This document shows, in pieces, positions 8,940-17,502 of a stretch of 64,000 bases of DNA. Every line of letters starts with the position of its first letter. Position 1 is the first letter of the stretch. A program made the position numbers and the translations under genes. The notes beneath the pieces are model-generated. The model did not search any database. It was not told the DNA's origin and saw nothing but the letters and a program-made list of their open reading frames with translations. This DNA comes from an uncultured Bacteroidota bacterium (GTDB taxonomy: Bacteria; Bacteroidota; Bacteroidia; Chitinophagales; Chitinophagaceae): positions 1-64,000 of the forward strand of contig CAISPO010000065.1 of the NCBI GenBank assembly GCA_903887415.1. Direction: 5' to 3'.

Positions 8940-10844
8940 TTATTTGATCCAAAAAAAGCTAAGTGTAAACAACACCACGATGCCAAGTACCATAATAAAA
9001 ATGTAAAAACCAACCTGCCCGCTCTGCAGCAGCCTTAGGCGGTCACCACCCCATTTAACTGTTTTACCCACACCGTTCACCACACCATCAATGCCTTTTT
9101 TCTCAGCGAACTTATCAAGGAAGTTAGAGAGCGCTTCAATAGGCCTTACAAACACTGCGTCATACAGTTCATCCACATACCACTTATTAGCCAGCACTTT
9201 TCTGAAGCCGGTATAGTTGCCGTCAAATTGTTTAACTGCAAACAGCTTACGGGTAGCAATAAAGATGATCAGCAAGCCTAGCACAGTACCGCCAAACAAA
9301 GTCATTTCTTTCATGGCGGTTGATGCATCTTCATGCACGTACGCGGGTATTTTCGCTCCTGCCAAAAATTCATTCAGATAGTCATGTCCGCCAAACAAGT
9401 GCGGCAATTGCACAAATCCACCAACTAAAGATAAAACAGCAAGTATGATAAGCGGGATGGTAATCGCGGAGGGAGACTCATGTAAATGGTGCTCCTGCTC
9501 TTGCGTACCCCTGAATCCGCCCATAAAAACCAGCATGAACAGACGGAACATATATATTGCAGTAAGCACAGCTGCAAATGCTGCAAGGTAGAAATACAAT
9601 TTATTGTGCTCATACACCGCCATCAGTATCTCGTCTTTGGATACAAAACCGGAAGTGAACGGGAAGCCGGAAATGGCTAAAACACCAATGAGGAAAGTAA
9701 AATAAGTGACCGGCAATTTTTTCCGCAGGCCTCCCATACGGGTTATATCCTGCTCACCACCCATAGCGTGTATCACAGATCCGGCCCCAAGGAACAGCAG
9801 CGCCTTAAAAAAGGCGTGTGTCATGACATGGAAAACACCGGTAGTGTATGCGCCGACACCCAAGGCAAGGAACATAAAACCAAGCTGGCTCACGGTAGAA
9901 TATGCCAGCACTTTTTTAATATCGTTCTGATATAGTGCAATTGTTGCGGCAAGGAGGGCGGTAATTAAGCCTATTGTAGCTACAAGATCCAATGCCATAG
10001 GTGCAAGATCGTATAGCGCATTGCTGCGCACGATCATATAAATACCTGCAGTAACCATGGTTGCGGCATGTATAAGGGCTGACACCGGAGTGGGGCCTGC
10101 CATCGCATCGGGCAGCCAGGTGTATAATGGCACCTGCGCGCTCTTGCCCATCGCGCCTATGAACAGGCAGATAGCTATCCAATTGTAGGTGCTGGTAGGT
10201 ACTATTGTTTGTGAGTTATGCAGTTTATCGAAAAATTCATGATAGGAAAGCGTGTGAAAATTGAAAATAATGAGGAGCATCCCAACAAGGAAACCCAGGT
10301 CACCGATACGGTTCATGATAAATGCCTTCTTACCGGCGTTAGTATAATCCCGGTTCTTAAACCAAAAGCCGATCAACAGATAGGAACACAAGCCTACCCC
10401 TTCCCAGCCTATGAACATTACCACATAGTTGGCGCCGAGCACGAGGAGCAACATGAAAAAAACGAACAGGTTGAGGTAGGCGAAATACTTAACCATACCT
10501 TCATCATGATGCATATATGAGGTAGAGTAAACATGAATAAGGAAGCCGATGCCAGTGATAATAAGCAGGAAAAGAGACGAAAGCGCATCTACCTGGAACG
10601 CAAATGGAATATAGAAGTCGCCTGACTTGATAAAGTCAAAAAGAACTTTCGGTTCAACCTGAAAAGCGGGGTTTTTTACTTCAAAAAATATGCCGAGTGA
10701 AATGATAAAAGAAGCAAGAATGGCAACGCAGCCAATAATGCCGCCCATACTTTTAGGCATCCTCTTCCAAAACAAGCCGTTGATCAAAAATCCGATCAGC
10801 GGAAACAATGGCACTAAATAGACGAGTTGAGAAAAATTCCCCAT
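8940..10844 (-). CDS. nuoL: NADH-quinone oxidoreductase subunit L
   Basis: Largest membrane-arm pump subunit, 634 residues, with about 16 helices and the C-terminal lateral amphipathic helix that braces the arm. EGVGLCSYLLIGFW, KSAQVPLYTWLPDAMAGPTPVSALIHAATMV and HAFFKALLFLGAGSVIHA are hallmark stretches. The ATG at 10844 follows nuoK by 18 bases. Confidence 0.98.
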   Translation of the reverse strand: MGNFSQLVYLVPLFPLIGFLINGLFWKRMPKSMGGIIGCVAILASFIISLGIFFEVKNPAFQVEPKVLFDFIKSGDFYIPFAFQVDALSSLFLLIITGIGFLIHVYSTSYMHHDEGMVKYFAYLNLFVFFMLLLVLGANYVVMFIGWEGVGLCSYLLIGFWFKNRDYTNAGKKAFIMNRIGDLGFLVGMLLIIFNFHTLSYHEFFDKLHNSQTIVPTSTYNWIAICLFIGAMGKSAQVPLYTWLPDAMAGPTPVSALIHAATMVTAGIYMIVRSNALYDLAPMALDLVATIGLITALLAATIALYQNDIKKVLAYSTVSQLGFMFLALGVGAYTTGVFHVMTHAFFKALLFLGAGSVIHAMGGEQDITRMGGLRKKLPVTYFTFLIGVLAISGFPFTSGFVSKDEILMAVYEHNKLYFYLAAFAAVLTAIYMFRLFMLVFMGGFRGTQEQEHHLHESPSAITIPLIILAVLSLVGGFVQLPHLFGGHDYLNEFLAGAKIPAYVHEDASTAMKEMTLFGGTVLGLLIIFIATRKLFAVKQFDGNYTGFRKVLANKWYVDELYDAVFVRPIEALSNFLDKFAEKKGIDGVVNGVGKTVKWGGDRLRLLQSGQVGFYIFIMVLGIVVLFTLSFFWIK

Positions 10845-10862
10845 TTTAATTTTAAAATTATT

Positions 10863-11168
10863 TTAGTGTTTCAACCTGTTCAAAATATTAATATCCACTG
10901 AATGTACCTTTCGGTACATCATTACGATGATCGCCAGTCCAACAGCAACTTCAGCAGCAGCTACCACCATTATAAAAAATACAAATAATTGAGCATCGGC
11001 ATCGCCGTATATTTTCGAAAAAGCAACTAACAGTAAATTCACCGCATTGAGCATAAGCTCTATACACATAAAGATGATAATGGCATTGCGCCGCATCAGC
11101 GCTCCCATTATCCCAATAGAGAATAACAGGAGGCTTAAGAACAAATAATGTGTTGAATTTACCGGCAT
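10863..11168 (-). CDS. nuoK: NADH-quinone oxidoreductase subunit K
   Basis: Small three-helix membrane subunit of complex I, 101 residues, the normal size. The conserved glutamates in helices 2 and 3 are seen in MCIELMLNAVNLLLVAF and AAEVAVGLAI. It sits 29 bases after nuoJ and 18 before nuoL. Confidence 0.97.
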   Translation of the reverse strand: MPVNSTHYLFLSLLLFSIGIMGALMRRNAIIIFMCIELMLNAVNLLLVAFSKIYGDADAQLFVFFIMVVAAAEVAVGLAIIVMMYRKVHSVDINILNRLKH

Positions 11169-11197
11169 ATCTTAATCCGCAATTGCGGCACTTTAGT

Positions 11198-11743
11198 TTA
11201 TAAAAATTGTTTCATTTCCGCTTCATCTGCCTTAGAGGGCGGTTTTGCGTCTTCCTTCTTACCAATCACCACCGCTCCGATCATCGCACTAAGAAAGAGT
11301 ACACTGCTTATTTCAAAAGGCAATACATATTTTGTGAACAGCACCTTACCCAGGTTAGTTATCAAACCAATATCTGTAGCTGTCTTGTCCATATATTCTG
11401 TCTTCGCAGTTTTTATTGATGCCAGTATTACCAGGAACAGAACGCCTCCGGAAATAACCCCTGCCAGCTGCACCAGTTGCCCCTTCTGCGGTTCTACGTC
11501 CGCATTCAGGTTCATAAGCATGATCACAAACAAGAACAGAACCATGATTGCTCCAGCATACACTATGACGTTTACTATTGCCAGAAACTGGGCATTCATT
11601 AGTACATAGTGGCCGGATATGGCGAAAAACGTAACAATGAGGAACATAACGCTATTCACCGGGTTGCGGCTAAGTATAACACCCAGCGCGCACGCAACGG
11701 CTAAAGCAGACAGAAACCAAAATAATATATCGTATATGTCCAT
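11198..11743 (-). CDS. nuoJ: NADH-quinone oxidoreductase subunit J
   Basis: Five-helix membrane subunit of complex I, 181 residues. The family hallmark VIVYAGAIMVLFLFVIML contains the pi-bulge region of helix 3. It starts two bases after the nuoI stop, so the two are translationally close. The C-terminal tail (KEDAKPPSKADEAEMKQFL) is charged and cytoplasmic. Confidence 0.96.
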   Translation of the reverse strand: MDIYDILFWFLSALAVACALGVILSRNPVNSVMFLIVTFFAISGHYVLMNAQFLAIVNVIVYAGAIMVLFLFVIMLMNLNADVEPQKGQLVQLAGVISGGVLFLVILASIKTAKTEYMDKTATDIGLITNLGKVLFTKYVLPFEISSVLFLSAMIGAVVIGKKEDAKPPSKADEAEMKQFL

Positions 11744-11745
11744 AC

Positions 11746-12252
11746 TTATTTGCTCCCTTGTTTTTTGTCTGGAATGAGCAGATCTTCTTTTTTATAAATG
11801 AAACTGGCGCGTGTATAGTTAGCGGGCATTATAGTTTCTGTAAGATATATAGCATCCTTAGGGCAGGCTTCTTCGCAATAGCCACAGAAAATACAGCGCA
11901 GCATATTGATCTCGTACTTTGCAGCGTATTTCTCCTCGCGATACAGATGTTCTTCGCCGGGTTTGCGCTCGGCAGCTTCCATAGTTATGGCTTCTGCCGG
12001 GCAGGCCAAAGCGCACAGGCCACAGGCTGTGCATCGCTCAGCACCGTTCTCATCACGATTGAGTATATGCAGGCCGCGAAACACCGGGCTAAACGGGCGT
12101 TTCTCTTCCGGGTAACGGGTAGTGGCTTTCTTCTTGAATATGTGCCCGAGCGTAATCCCCAAGCCTTTTGCCAGTGAGGGCAGGTAAACCCGCTCCCCGA
12201 AAGTCATAGGGCTGCGATCTATCTGTACTGCTCTGTTAGTTAGTTTCTGCAT
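11746..12252 (-). CDS. nuoI: NADH-quinone oxidoreductase subunit I
   Basis: Peripheral-arm ferredoxin-like subunit of 168 residues that carries clusters N6a and N6b near the quinone end. Two full [4Fe-4S] motifs are visible: CTACGLCALACP and CIFCGYCEEACP. An amphipathic N-terminus anchors it to NuoH. The gene starts 24 bases after the nuoH stop. Confidence 0.97.
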   Translation of the reverse strand: MQKLTNRAVQIDRSPMTFGERVYLPSLAKGLGITLGHIFKKKATTRYPEEKRPFSPVFRGLHILNRDENGAERCTACGLCALACPAEAITMEAAERKPGEEHLYREEKYAAKYEINMLRCIFCGYCEEACPKDAIYLTETIMPANYTRASFIYKKEDLLIPDKKQGSK

Positions 12253-12276
12253 TATTTTCTTTTTCCAAAATCGCTA

Positions 12277-13356
12277 TTATTTCTTAAATACCCACAATAT
12301 CAGCACCCCGGTTATCAGCATATTCACCAATGCCAATGGTATCAGCGACCGCCATCCCAACTTCATAAGTTGATCGTAGCGGAAGCGCGGAAGCGTCCAC
12401 CTGACAAACATGAAGAATAGGATCATGCAGATAATCTTTGTTAAAAGAACCAATATACAAATAATGGTAAACAGTATAGGGTGTGCCAGTGTAGCATGTT
12501 GTACACTATCCATGAACGGAAAGTTGTAGCCGCCAAAGAATAGGGTAACAATGATAGCTGAGCTGATGAACATATTGATGTACTCGGCAAAAAGGTAAAA
12601 GCCCAGCTTCATGGATGAATACTCCTGGTGATAGCCCATGTTCAGTTCACTGTCACATTCCGGCAGGTCGAAAGGCGCTCGGCAAAGCTCGGCAAAGGAG
12701 CAGGTAAGGAAAATAATAAAGCCAATAGGCTGTTTAAAAAAGTTCCAGGAAAAATAGCCATCGTTCCAGAAGCCATGCTGCTGTGATACTATCTCCCGGA
12801 GGCTTAATGTACCGGTGAGCATAAGCAAGGCGATAAGGCTGATGCCCATGGCCAGTTCGTAAGAGATAGCCTGTGATGCCGCGCGAATACTGCTAAGCAA
12901 AGAGAATTTATTATTTGACGCCCAGCCGCCAAGCATCACTCCATATACACCAAGACTCACCGCACCGAATACGAACAAAATACCAATATTAATATCAGCC
13001 ACCTGGAAAGATATGACACGTCCGCTTTCTGTGATGTAATCAGGGCCCCACGGCACTACTGCACTGGTCATCAGTGCGGTAAGCATAGCCAGGCAAGGGC
13101 CAAGAACGAAAATAAAACCTGTGGAACGGTCGGGTATGATCTCTTCCTTAAAGAACAATTTCAAACCATCCGCCAAAGGCTGCAGCAAGCCAAATGGCCC
13201 TGCACGGTTTGGCCCGATGCGGTCCTGCATTACGGCAGACACCTTACGCTCACCCCACGTAGCATACATAGCAATGCCCAGCGACCCCATCAGTATTACC
13301 GAAATGAGGATGACTTTTTCTATTATCAGCGCTGTATCGATCTGAAGTAACAGCAT
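12277..13356 (-). CDS. nuoH: NADH-quinone oxidoreductase subunit H
   Basis: Eight-helix membrane subunit of 359 residues that forms the quinone chamber with NuoB and NuoD. Visible signatures are QDRIGPNRAGPFG and AELCRAPFDLPECDSELNMGYH, the conserved acidic loop. It follows the broken HEPN gene by 41 bases. TACTTTTG at 13371-13364 on the minus strand, 7 bases before the ATG, may be an internal promoter that secures expression of nuoH to nuoN downstream of the inserted toxin-antitoxin genes. Confidence 0.97.
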   Translation of the reverse strand: MLLLQIDTALIIEKVILISVILMGSLGIAMYATWGERKVSAVMQDRIGPNRAGPFGLLQPLADGLKLFFKEEIIPDRSTGFIFVLGPCLAMLTALMTSAVVPWGPDYITESGRVISFQVADINIGILFVFGAVSLGVYGVMLGGWASNNKFSLLSSIRAASQAISYELAMGISLIALLMLTGTLSLREIVSQQHGFWNDGYFSWNFFKQPIGFIIFLTCSFAELCRAPFDLPECDSELNMGYHQEYSSMKLGFYLFAEYINMFISSAIIVTLFFGGYNFPFMDSVQHATLAHPILFTIICILVLLTKIICMILFFMFVRWTLPRFRYDQLMKLGWRSLIPLALVNMLITGVLILWVFKK

Positions 13357-13363
13357 AGTGGCG

Positions 13364-13371
13364 CAAAAGTA
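13364..13371 (-). promoter_or_regulatory. Possible internal promoter (-7 box) before nuoH
   Basis: The minus strand reads TACTTTTG, matching TAnnTTTG, seven bases before the nuoH ATG. No clear TTTG lies at the expected -33 position, so the call rests on the -7 box and its placement. Confidence 0.4.
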
Positions 13372-13397
13372 GTTTTAGTTAGTTAAAAATTTACCGT

Positions 13398-13738
13398 TTA
13401 ATCAAGTTTTATTGTACCTATCTCTTTTTTCAATTGCAAAAGAAAAACTGTTGCAGCATCCCAAATAATCCCAAAGTCAATCCGAAAATATTCATGCACT
13501 ACAATGTTCCTCAACCCGATCATCTTATGCCATTCAACTCCGGAGTATTTATCTTTTGTTCATCAGTAATATTATTCGCCGCCTCACCAATAATTTCGAG
13601 CCACTTAACTACGGCAATTCTAAGAACATGATTACTGCAAAACGATTCAAAATTGACCCCTTCTATTGCTTTTTCAATTTCATTTATGTACTCTATGATA
13701 TGAGATATCCTTGCATCATCACCGATCCTACCTCTCAT
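13398..13738 (-). pseudogene. HEPN-domain toxin (DUF86 type), frameshifted
   Basis: From the ATG at 13738 the frame encodes MRGRIGDDARISHIIEYINEI and VVKWLEIIGEAANNI, typical of the HEPN partner of MNT antitoxins, but it stops at 13520. The neighbouring frame then continues with EWHKMIGLRNIVVHEY, containing the catalytic RNxxxH motif, and ends with TAA at 13400-13398. One missing base near 13534-13538 (TTGAATGG where TTGGAATGG is expected) explains both halves; the repaired protein would have 113 residues, normal for the family. The toxin should therefore be inactive as an RNase or AMP acceptor unless the base is a sequencing error. Its start overlaps the end of the MNT gene by 11 bases. Confidence 0.8.
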
Positions 13739-14024
13739 AAATAACAAATTTATCTTTGTCGATAAACGGCTTGATATATTTACTTTCCCATCCGGAGCTG
13801 ACAATATCCACTTTTTTGTTAAGTTTTTCAGCAAGCTGCTCACGCCATAAAATGTAATCCGAAGCAATCCCTTCCCTGTACTCTATATCAACCAACACAT
13901 CCACATCGCTACTTTCATCAGCTTCTCCACGTGCGTAGGAACCGAACAGCCACACTTTTTTCACCGGCTTTTTTTTGAAAAAGTCTGCTACAATTTGTTT
14001 TATATGTTCGGTCGTCAAAATCAT
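13728..14024 (-). CDS. MNT-type nucleotidyltransferase antitoxin
   Basis: Minimal nucleotidyltransferase of 98 residues. The signature GSYARGEADESSDVDVLVD holds the G-S-x10-D-x-D pattern of the active site. In characterised MNT/HEPN pairs the enzyme AMPylates a tyrosine near the HEPN active site to silence the toxin. Here it sits 27 bases after nuoG, same strand, and overlaps the HEPN gene. It appears intact while its toxin is broken. Confidence 0.88.
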   Translation of the reverse strand: MILTTEHIKQIVADFFKKKPVKKVWLFGSYARGEADESSDVDVLVDIEYREGIASDYILWREQLAEKLNKKVDIVSSGWESKYIKPFIDKDKFVIYER

Positions 14025-14051
14025 TTCACTCGATTGCTACCCGAAATATCT

Positions 14052-15134
14052 TTATGATTTGGCTTTAAAATCATCAGAATGTGCTGGCCCTTCTATTTCT
14101 GACAAATGAATTTCCGGCCTGTTCACATCACTGATACTATGAATATCCAGCAGGAATTTTGGTTCCTTACCGATTACTTTATCAATAACTACCGGTGGTT
14201 TCATTGTGCCCACATAGTGCCCTTGTGCAATAACGCTGCTGCGAGCAATTACCGAAGGCCCTTCTATGACCCAGTCCTTTGTTTCTTTTTTGTGGAAGCG
14301 GCACTCATTACAGATAAATTCTTCCACCTCGCCCCACTGGTCTTTGCGGGCTGTGACGCGGAAAACTTCCTCGCCACGCATCCACAAACGCACCTTGCCA
14401 CTACATGTAGGGCAGTCGCGGTGCGCATCGACTGGCTTCGTAAACCAAACGCGGTTCTTAAAACGGAATGTTTTATCAGTAAGTGCACCCACAGGGCAAA
14501 CATCTATTACATTACCGATAAAATCATGGTCGAGCGACTTATTGAGCATGGTGCTGATCTGTGCATGGTCGCCGCGCTCAAGTATTCCATGCTCACGCTT
14601 GTCGGTAAGCTGGTCGGCTGTATATACGCACCGGAAGCACATGATGCAGCGCGTCATGTGCAGGGAAATGTATGGGCCAATATCTTCTTTTTCAAAAGTG
14701 CGGCGCTTGAACTCGTAACGGGTAGCTTCGGCACCATGCTCATAGCTCAGGTTCTGCAGGTCGCATTCGCCGGCCTGGTCACATACCGGGCAATCGAGCG
14801 GGTGATTGAGGAGCAAAAATTCTACTACCCCTTTGCGTGCATCGATCACCTTGGGCGAAGTAATGTTCTTCACTTCCATACCGTCCATTACCGTAGTTCT
14901 GCAACTTGCCACCAGCTTGGGCATAGGGCGCGGGTCTTTTTCGGAGCCCTTGCTCACCTCTACCAGGCAGGTACGGCACTTGCCGCCGCTGTCCTTCAGC
15001 TTGCTGTAATAGCACATAGCCGGGGGGGTAACCTCACCACCTATCATACGCGCGGCATTCAGTATAGTAGTACCAGCAGGCACCTCTACAGTGATGTTAT
15101 CAATGGTTACTTTAAATTTTGGTTGTTCTGACAT
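14052..15134 (-). CDS. nuoG: NADH-quinone oxidoreductase subunit G, short form
   Basis: Iron-sulfur subunit of the electron-input arm. The N-terminus holds the [2Fe-2S] N1b ligands (CYYSKLKDSGGKCRTC and a later VASC), then the His-Cys3 cluster N3 (LNHPLDCPVCDQAGEC) and a [4Fe-4S] site (CIMCFRC ... DVCP). A further C-x2-C pair set (CPTC, CNEC) follows. At 360 residues it lacks the long molybdopterin-fold domain of NuoG from E. coli, which is usual for Bacteroidota. The start ATG is 59 bases after nuoF; the spacer contains a TTTTGACTTTT-type repeat. Confidence 0.93.
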   Translation of the reverse strand: MSEQPKFKVTIDNITVEVPAGTTILNAARMIGGEVTPPAMCYYSKLKDSGGKCRTCLVEVSKGSEKDPRPMPKLVASCRTTVMDGMEVKNITSPKVIDARKGVVEFLLLNHPLDCPVCDQAGECDLQNLSYEHGAEATRYEFKRRTFEKEDIGPYISLHMTRCIMCFRCVYTADQLTDKREHGILERGDHAQISTMLNKSLDHDFIGNVIDVCPVGALTDKTFRFKNRVWFTKPVDAHRDCPTCSGKVRLWMRGEEVFRVTARKDQWGEVEEFICNECRFHKKETKDWVIEGPSVIARSSVIAQGHYVGTMKPPVVIDKVIGKEPKFLLDIHSISDVNRPEIHLSEIEGPAHSDDFKAKS

Positions 15135-15193
15135 ACAAAGTCAAAAATTAAAAGTCAAAACCAAGGTTTTTCCTTTATTATTTAATACAAATT

Positions 15194-16549
15194 TTATGCT
15201 GTTGCAGCTACATGAATAGGATCGGCATAGTGCGCTAGACCGTAATTACGTTTCTGCGATTCATCGGGGTTCAATACATGCCATTCAAACTCATCGCGGA
15301 AATGGCGGATGGCAGCAGCTATCGGCCACGCAGCAGCATCACCCAGCGGGCAAATGGTGTTGCCCTCTATCTTGCGCTGTATATCCCAAAGCAGGTCTAT
15401 ATCGCTCATCTTGCCCTTACCGTATTCTATATTCTTCAGTATCTTATACATCCAGCCGGTACCTTCGCGGCAAGGACTGCATTGTCCGCAACTCTCGTGA
15501 TTGTAAAAGCGTGCGAGGGTCATAGTATGACGAACTACGCACTGGTCTTCGTCAAACACCTCAAACCCACCAGAACCGATCATAGAACCGGAGACAAAAC
15601 CACCGTCCGACATGCTTTCGTAGTTCATCAGTCGTGTTTCACCTTTCGCGGTTTTCAGCAACAAGTTTGCGGGCAGTATTGGCACGGAAGATCCGCCCGG
15701 GATACACGCTTTCAGTTTTTTCCCTTTCGGTATGCCACCGCAATATTCATCGCTGAAAATAAATTCTTCCACCGAAATTGTCATATCTATTTCATAAACA
15801 CCAGGCTTATTGATATTACCACAAGCCGACATCAGCTTTGTGCCGGTAGATTTGCCAATACCTATTTTGGCGTATTCGTCTCCGCCAATGTTTATTATCG
15901 GCACTACAGCCGCTATTGTTTCTACATTATTTACTACTGTGGGGCGCATCCAAACACCCTGTATAGCGGGAAATGGAGGCTTCATGCGAGGATTGCCACG
16001 CTTGCCTTCGAGTGATTCTATCAGCGCTGTTTCCTCACCGCATATATAGGCCCCGGCACCACGATGCACATATATCTCGCAATCGAAGCCGGAACCGAGA
16101 ATATTTTTACCAAGCCAGCCGTTATTTTTTGCCTCTGCAATCGCCTGTTCCAGTATATCTGGTATCCAGGCATACTCACCGCGTATATATATATAGGTTG
16201 CATTGCTGCCGAGGGCGAAACTGCTGATCAGCAATCCTTCAATAAAAAGATGCGGATGGAATTCCATCAGGTAGCGGTCCTTGAAAGTACCCGGCTCTGA
16301 TTCATCAGCGTTGCATACCAGGTGGCGCGGCACACCTTCCGGTTTTGCCAGGAAACTCCACTTCATGCCGGTAGGGAAACCCGCACCACCGCGGCCACGA
16401 AGGCCACTTTTCTTAACCTCTTCCACAATATCGGCCGGAGACATCTTGAACGCCTTCTCAGCCGCACGATAGCCGCCGTGCTTACGGTAGGCATCATAAT
16501 AACGGATGCCCTCAACCTTATCGTGTTCTAATAATAGTTTTATGCCCAT
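15194..16549 (-). CDS. nuoF: NADH-quinone oxidoreductase subunit F
   Basis: NADH-binding subunit with FMN and cluster N3, 451 residues. Visible are GLRGRGGAGFPTGMKWSF (NADH and FMN binding), CNADESEPGTFKDR, GAYICGEETALIESLEGK, and the cluster motif ESCGQCSPCREG with a later C (NTICPLGD). A hairpin repeat of the AAGCCCCTTTAGGGG type lies directly upstream of its ATG. Confidence 0.97.
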   Translation of the reverse strand: MGIKLLLEHDKVEGIRYYDAYRKHGGYRAAEKAFKMSPADIVEEVKKSGLRGRGGAGFPTGMKWSFLAKPEGVPRHLVCNADESEPGTFKDRYLMEFHPHLFIEGLLISSFALGSNATYIYIRGEYAWIPDILEQAIAEAKNNGWLGKNILGSGFDCEIYVHRGAGAYICGEETALIESLEGKRGNPRMKPPFPAIQGVWMRPTVVNNVETIAAVVPIINIGGDEYAKIGIGKSTGTKLMSACGNINKPGVYEIDMTISVEEFIFSDEYCGGIPKGKKLKACIPGGSSVPILPANLLLKTAKGETRLMNYESMSDGGFVSGSMIGSGGFEVFDEDQCVVRHTMTLARFYNHESCGQCSPCREGTGWMYKILKNIEYGKGKMSDIDLLWDIQRKIEGNTICPLGDAAAWPIAAAIRHFRDEFEWHVLNPDESQKRNYGLAHYADPIHVAATA

Positions 16550-16551
16550 AC

Positions 16552-16573
16552 CTCAAACCCCTAAAGGGGCTTT
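16552..16573. repeat. CCCCTAAAGGGG hairpin repeat before nuoF
   Basis: CTCAAACCCCTAAAGGGGCT lies directly upstream of the nuoF ATG, between it and the SRPBCC gene. The 5-bp stem (CCCCT/AGGGG) has a two-base loop. It belongs to the same family as 19345-19370 and 49670-49695. Confidence 0.65.
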
Positions 16574-16580
16574 ATTGTTG

Positions 16581-16985
16581 TTAACTCTTATCAATGATCA
16601 AAATAAAATCTTCCATCGGGTCGAAGAAGTAATCAGTCCATCCTGCGCGGTGGCTTTTCATTTCCGCCTCATCTTCGAAACCTGTATGATGCAATATCAC
16701 CTTCGTCCCCGCTTCGTCTTCTTTTAGTAAATAATGAACTTCCGTTGGCTTTGCTTCCTTGGGCCAGTCACTTGTTTTCCAGGTATAGGCCAATTCACAA
16801 TCGGTTATTTTTAGTACGCTACCTTTTACCCAACCGTCAAACATCTCAAATCGTCCACCTTCTTTCTTTTCCAGCACCGCCTCACCGCCACTCCACTTTC
16901 TTATCAGCACCGGGTCTGTGAGTAGTTGCATTACCCTTGCCGGCTTTCCTGACAATACAAACTCAAGCGCAAGATCGAAAACCAT
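16581..16985 (-). CDS. SRPBCC (AHSA1-like) domain protein inside the nuo operon
   Basis: Protein of 134 residues with a START-like helix-grip fold of the AHSA1 subfamily: an opening strand (LALEFVLSGKPARVMQLLTDP), IRKWSG, GGRFEMFDGWVKGSV and a C-terminal helix with GWTDYFFDPMEDF. It starts four bases after the nuoE stop and lies before nuoF, so it is co-transcribed with complex I. Such domains bind hydrophobic ligands or act as Hsp90 co-chaperones; a role in complex I assembly is only a guess from position. A second SRPBCC protein at 49181 is unrelated in context. Confidence 0.85.
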   Translation of the reverse strand: MVFDLALEFVLSGKPARVMQLLTDPVLIRKWSGGEAVLEKKEGGRFEMFDGWVKGSVLKITDCELAYTWKTSDWPKEAKPTEVHYLLKEDEAGTKVILHHTGFEDEAEMKSHRAGWTDYFFDPMEDFILIIDKS

Positions 16986-16989
16986 AGGT

Positions 16990-17484
16990 TTAGTTTTTGG
17001 CTTGCCCCCTCAATTCGTCGATTAACTTGTCCACTTTTTCTTTTGTCAGGTGCTCCCGGTATGTTTTGCCTAACTGCATCATTGGTGCGTACCCACAGGC
17101 GCCCAGGCATTCTGCGGGTTTCAGAGTAAACAAACCATCAGTAGTCGTTTCTCCTTCACTGATACCTAGTTTTTCTTTTATATAGTCTATGATCTGGTCG
17201 CTGCCATTCAGCATACATGGCCCCGTGCGGCACACCTCAAGCAGGTGTTTGCCCACTGGTTTAGTGTTGAACATGCTATAGAAAGTAGCTACCTCATATA
17301 CCTCAATAGGGAGTATCTGCAGCAACTCCGCTACATAATCCATTGCAGATGCGTCCAGCCAGCCGCCATTTTCGTCCTGCGCCAGGTGCAGCAATGGTAT
17401 CAACGCGCTCTTCTGCTTCCCTTCCGGATAGTGTGAAATAAGCTCTTTTATGTCTTTTAATTTTTCTTCTGAAAACTTTATCAT
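16990..17484 (-). CDS. nuoE: NADH-quinone oxidoreductase subunit E
   Basis: Thioredoxin-like [2Fe-2S] subunit (N1a) of 164 residues. Ligand cysteines are seen in CRTGPC and CLGAC. EVYEVATFYSMFNTKPVGKH is the conserved core. It follows nuoD by 18 bases and precedes the SRPBCC gene by four. Confidence 0.97.
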   Translation of the reverse strand: MIKFSEEKLKDIKELISHYPEGKQKSALIPLLHLAQDENGGWLDASAMDYVAELLQILPIEVYEVATFYSMFNTKPVGKHLLEVCRTGPCMLNGSDQIIDYIKEKLGISEGETTTDGLFTLKPAECLGACGYAPMMQLGKTYREHLTKEKVDKLIDELRGQAKN

Positions 17485-17502
17485 TAAATCTGATAATTAA
17501 AA

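Noticed and set aside
13501-13631. Short plus-strand frames opposite the HEPN gene
   Set aside because: They are antisense shadows; the HEPN text and its RNxxxH motif are clear on the minus strand.
14106-15131. 341-codon open frame antisense to nuoG
   Set aside because: nuoG has all cluster motifs on the other strand; the antisense text shows no domain and no promoter.
14052-15134. NuoG as a truncated pseudogene
   Set aside because: The missing molybdopterin domain is normal for Bacteroidota NuoG; all cluster ligands are present and the frame ends cleanly before the MNT gene.
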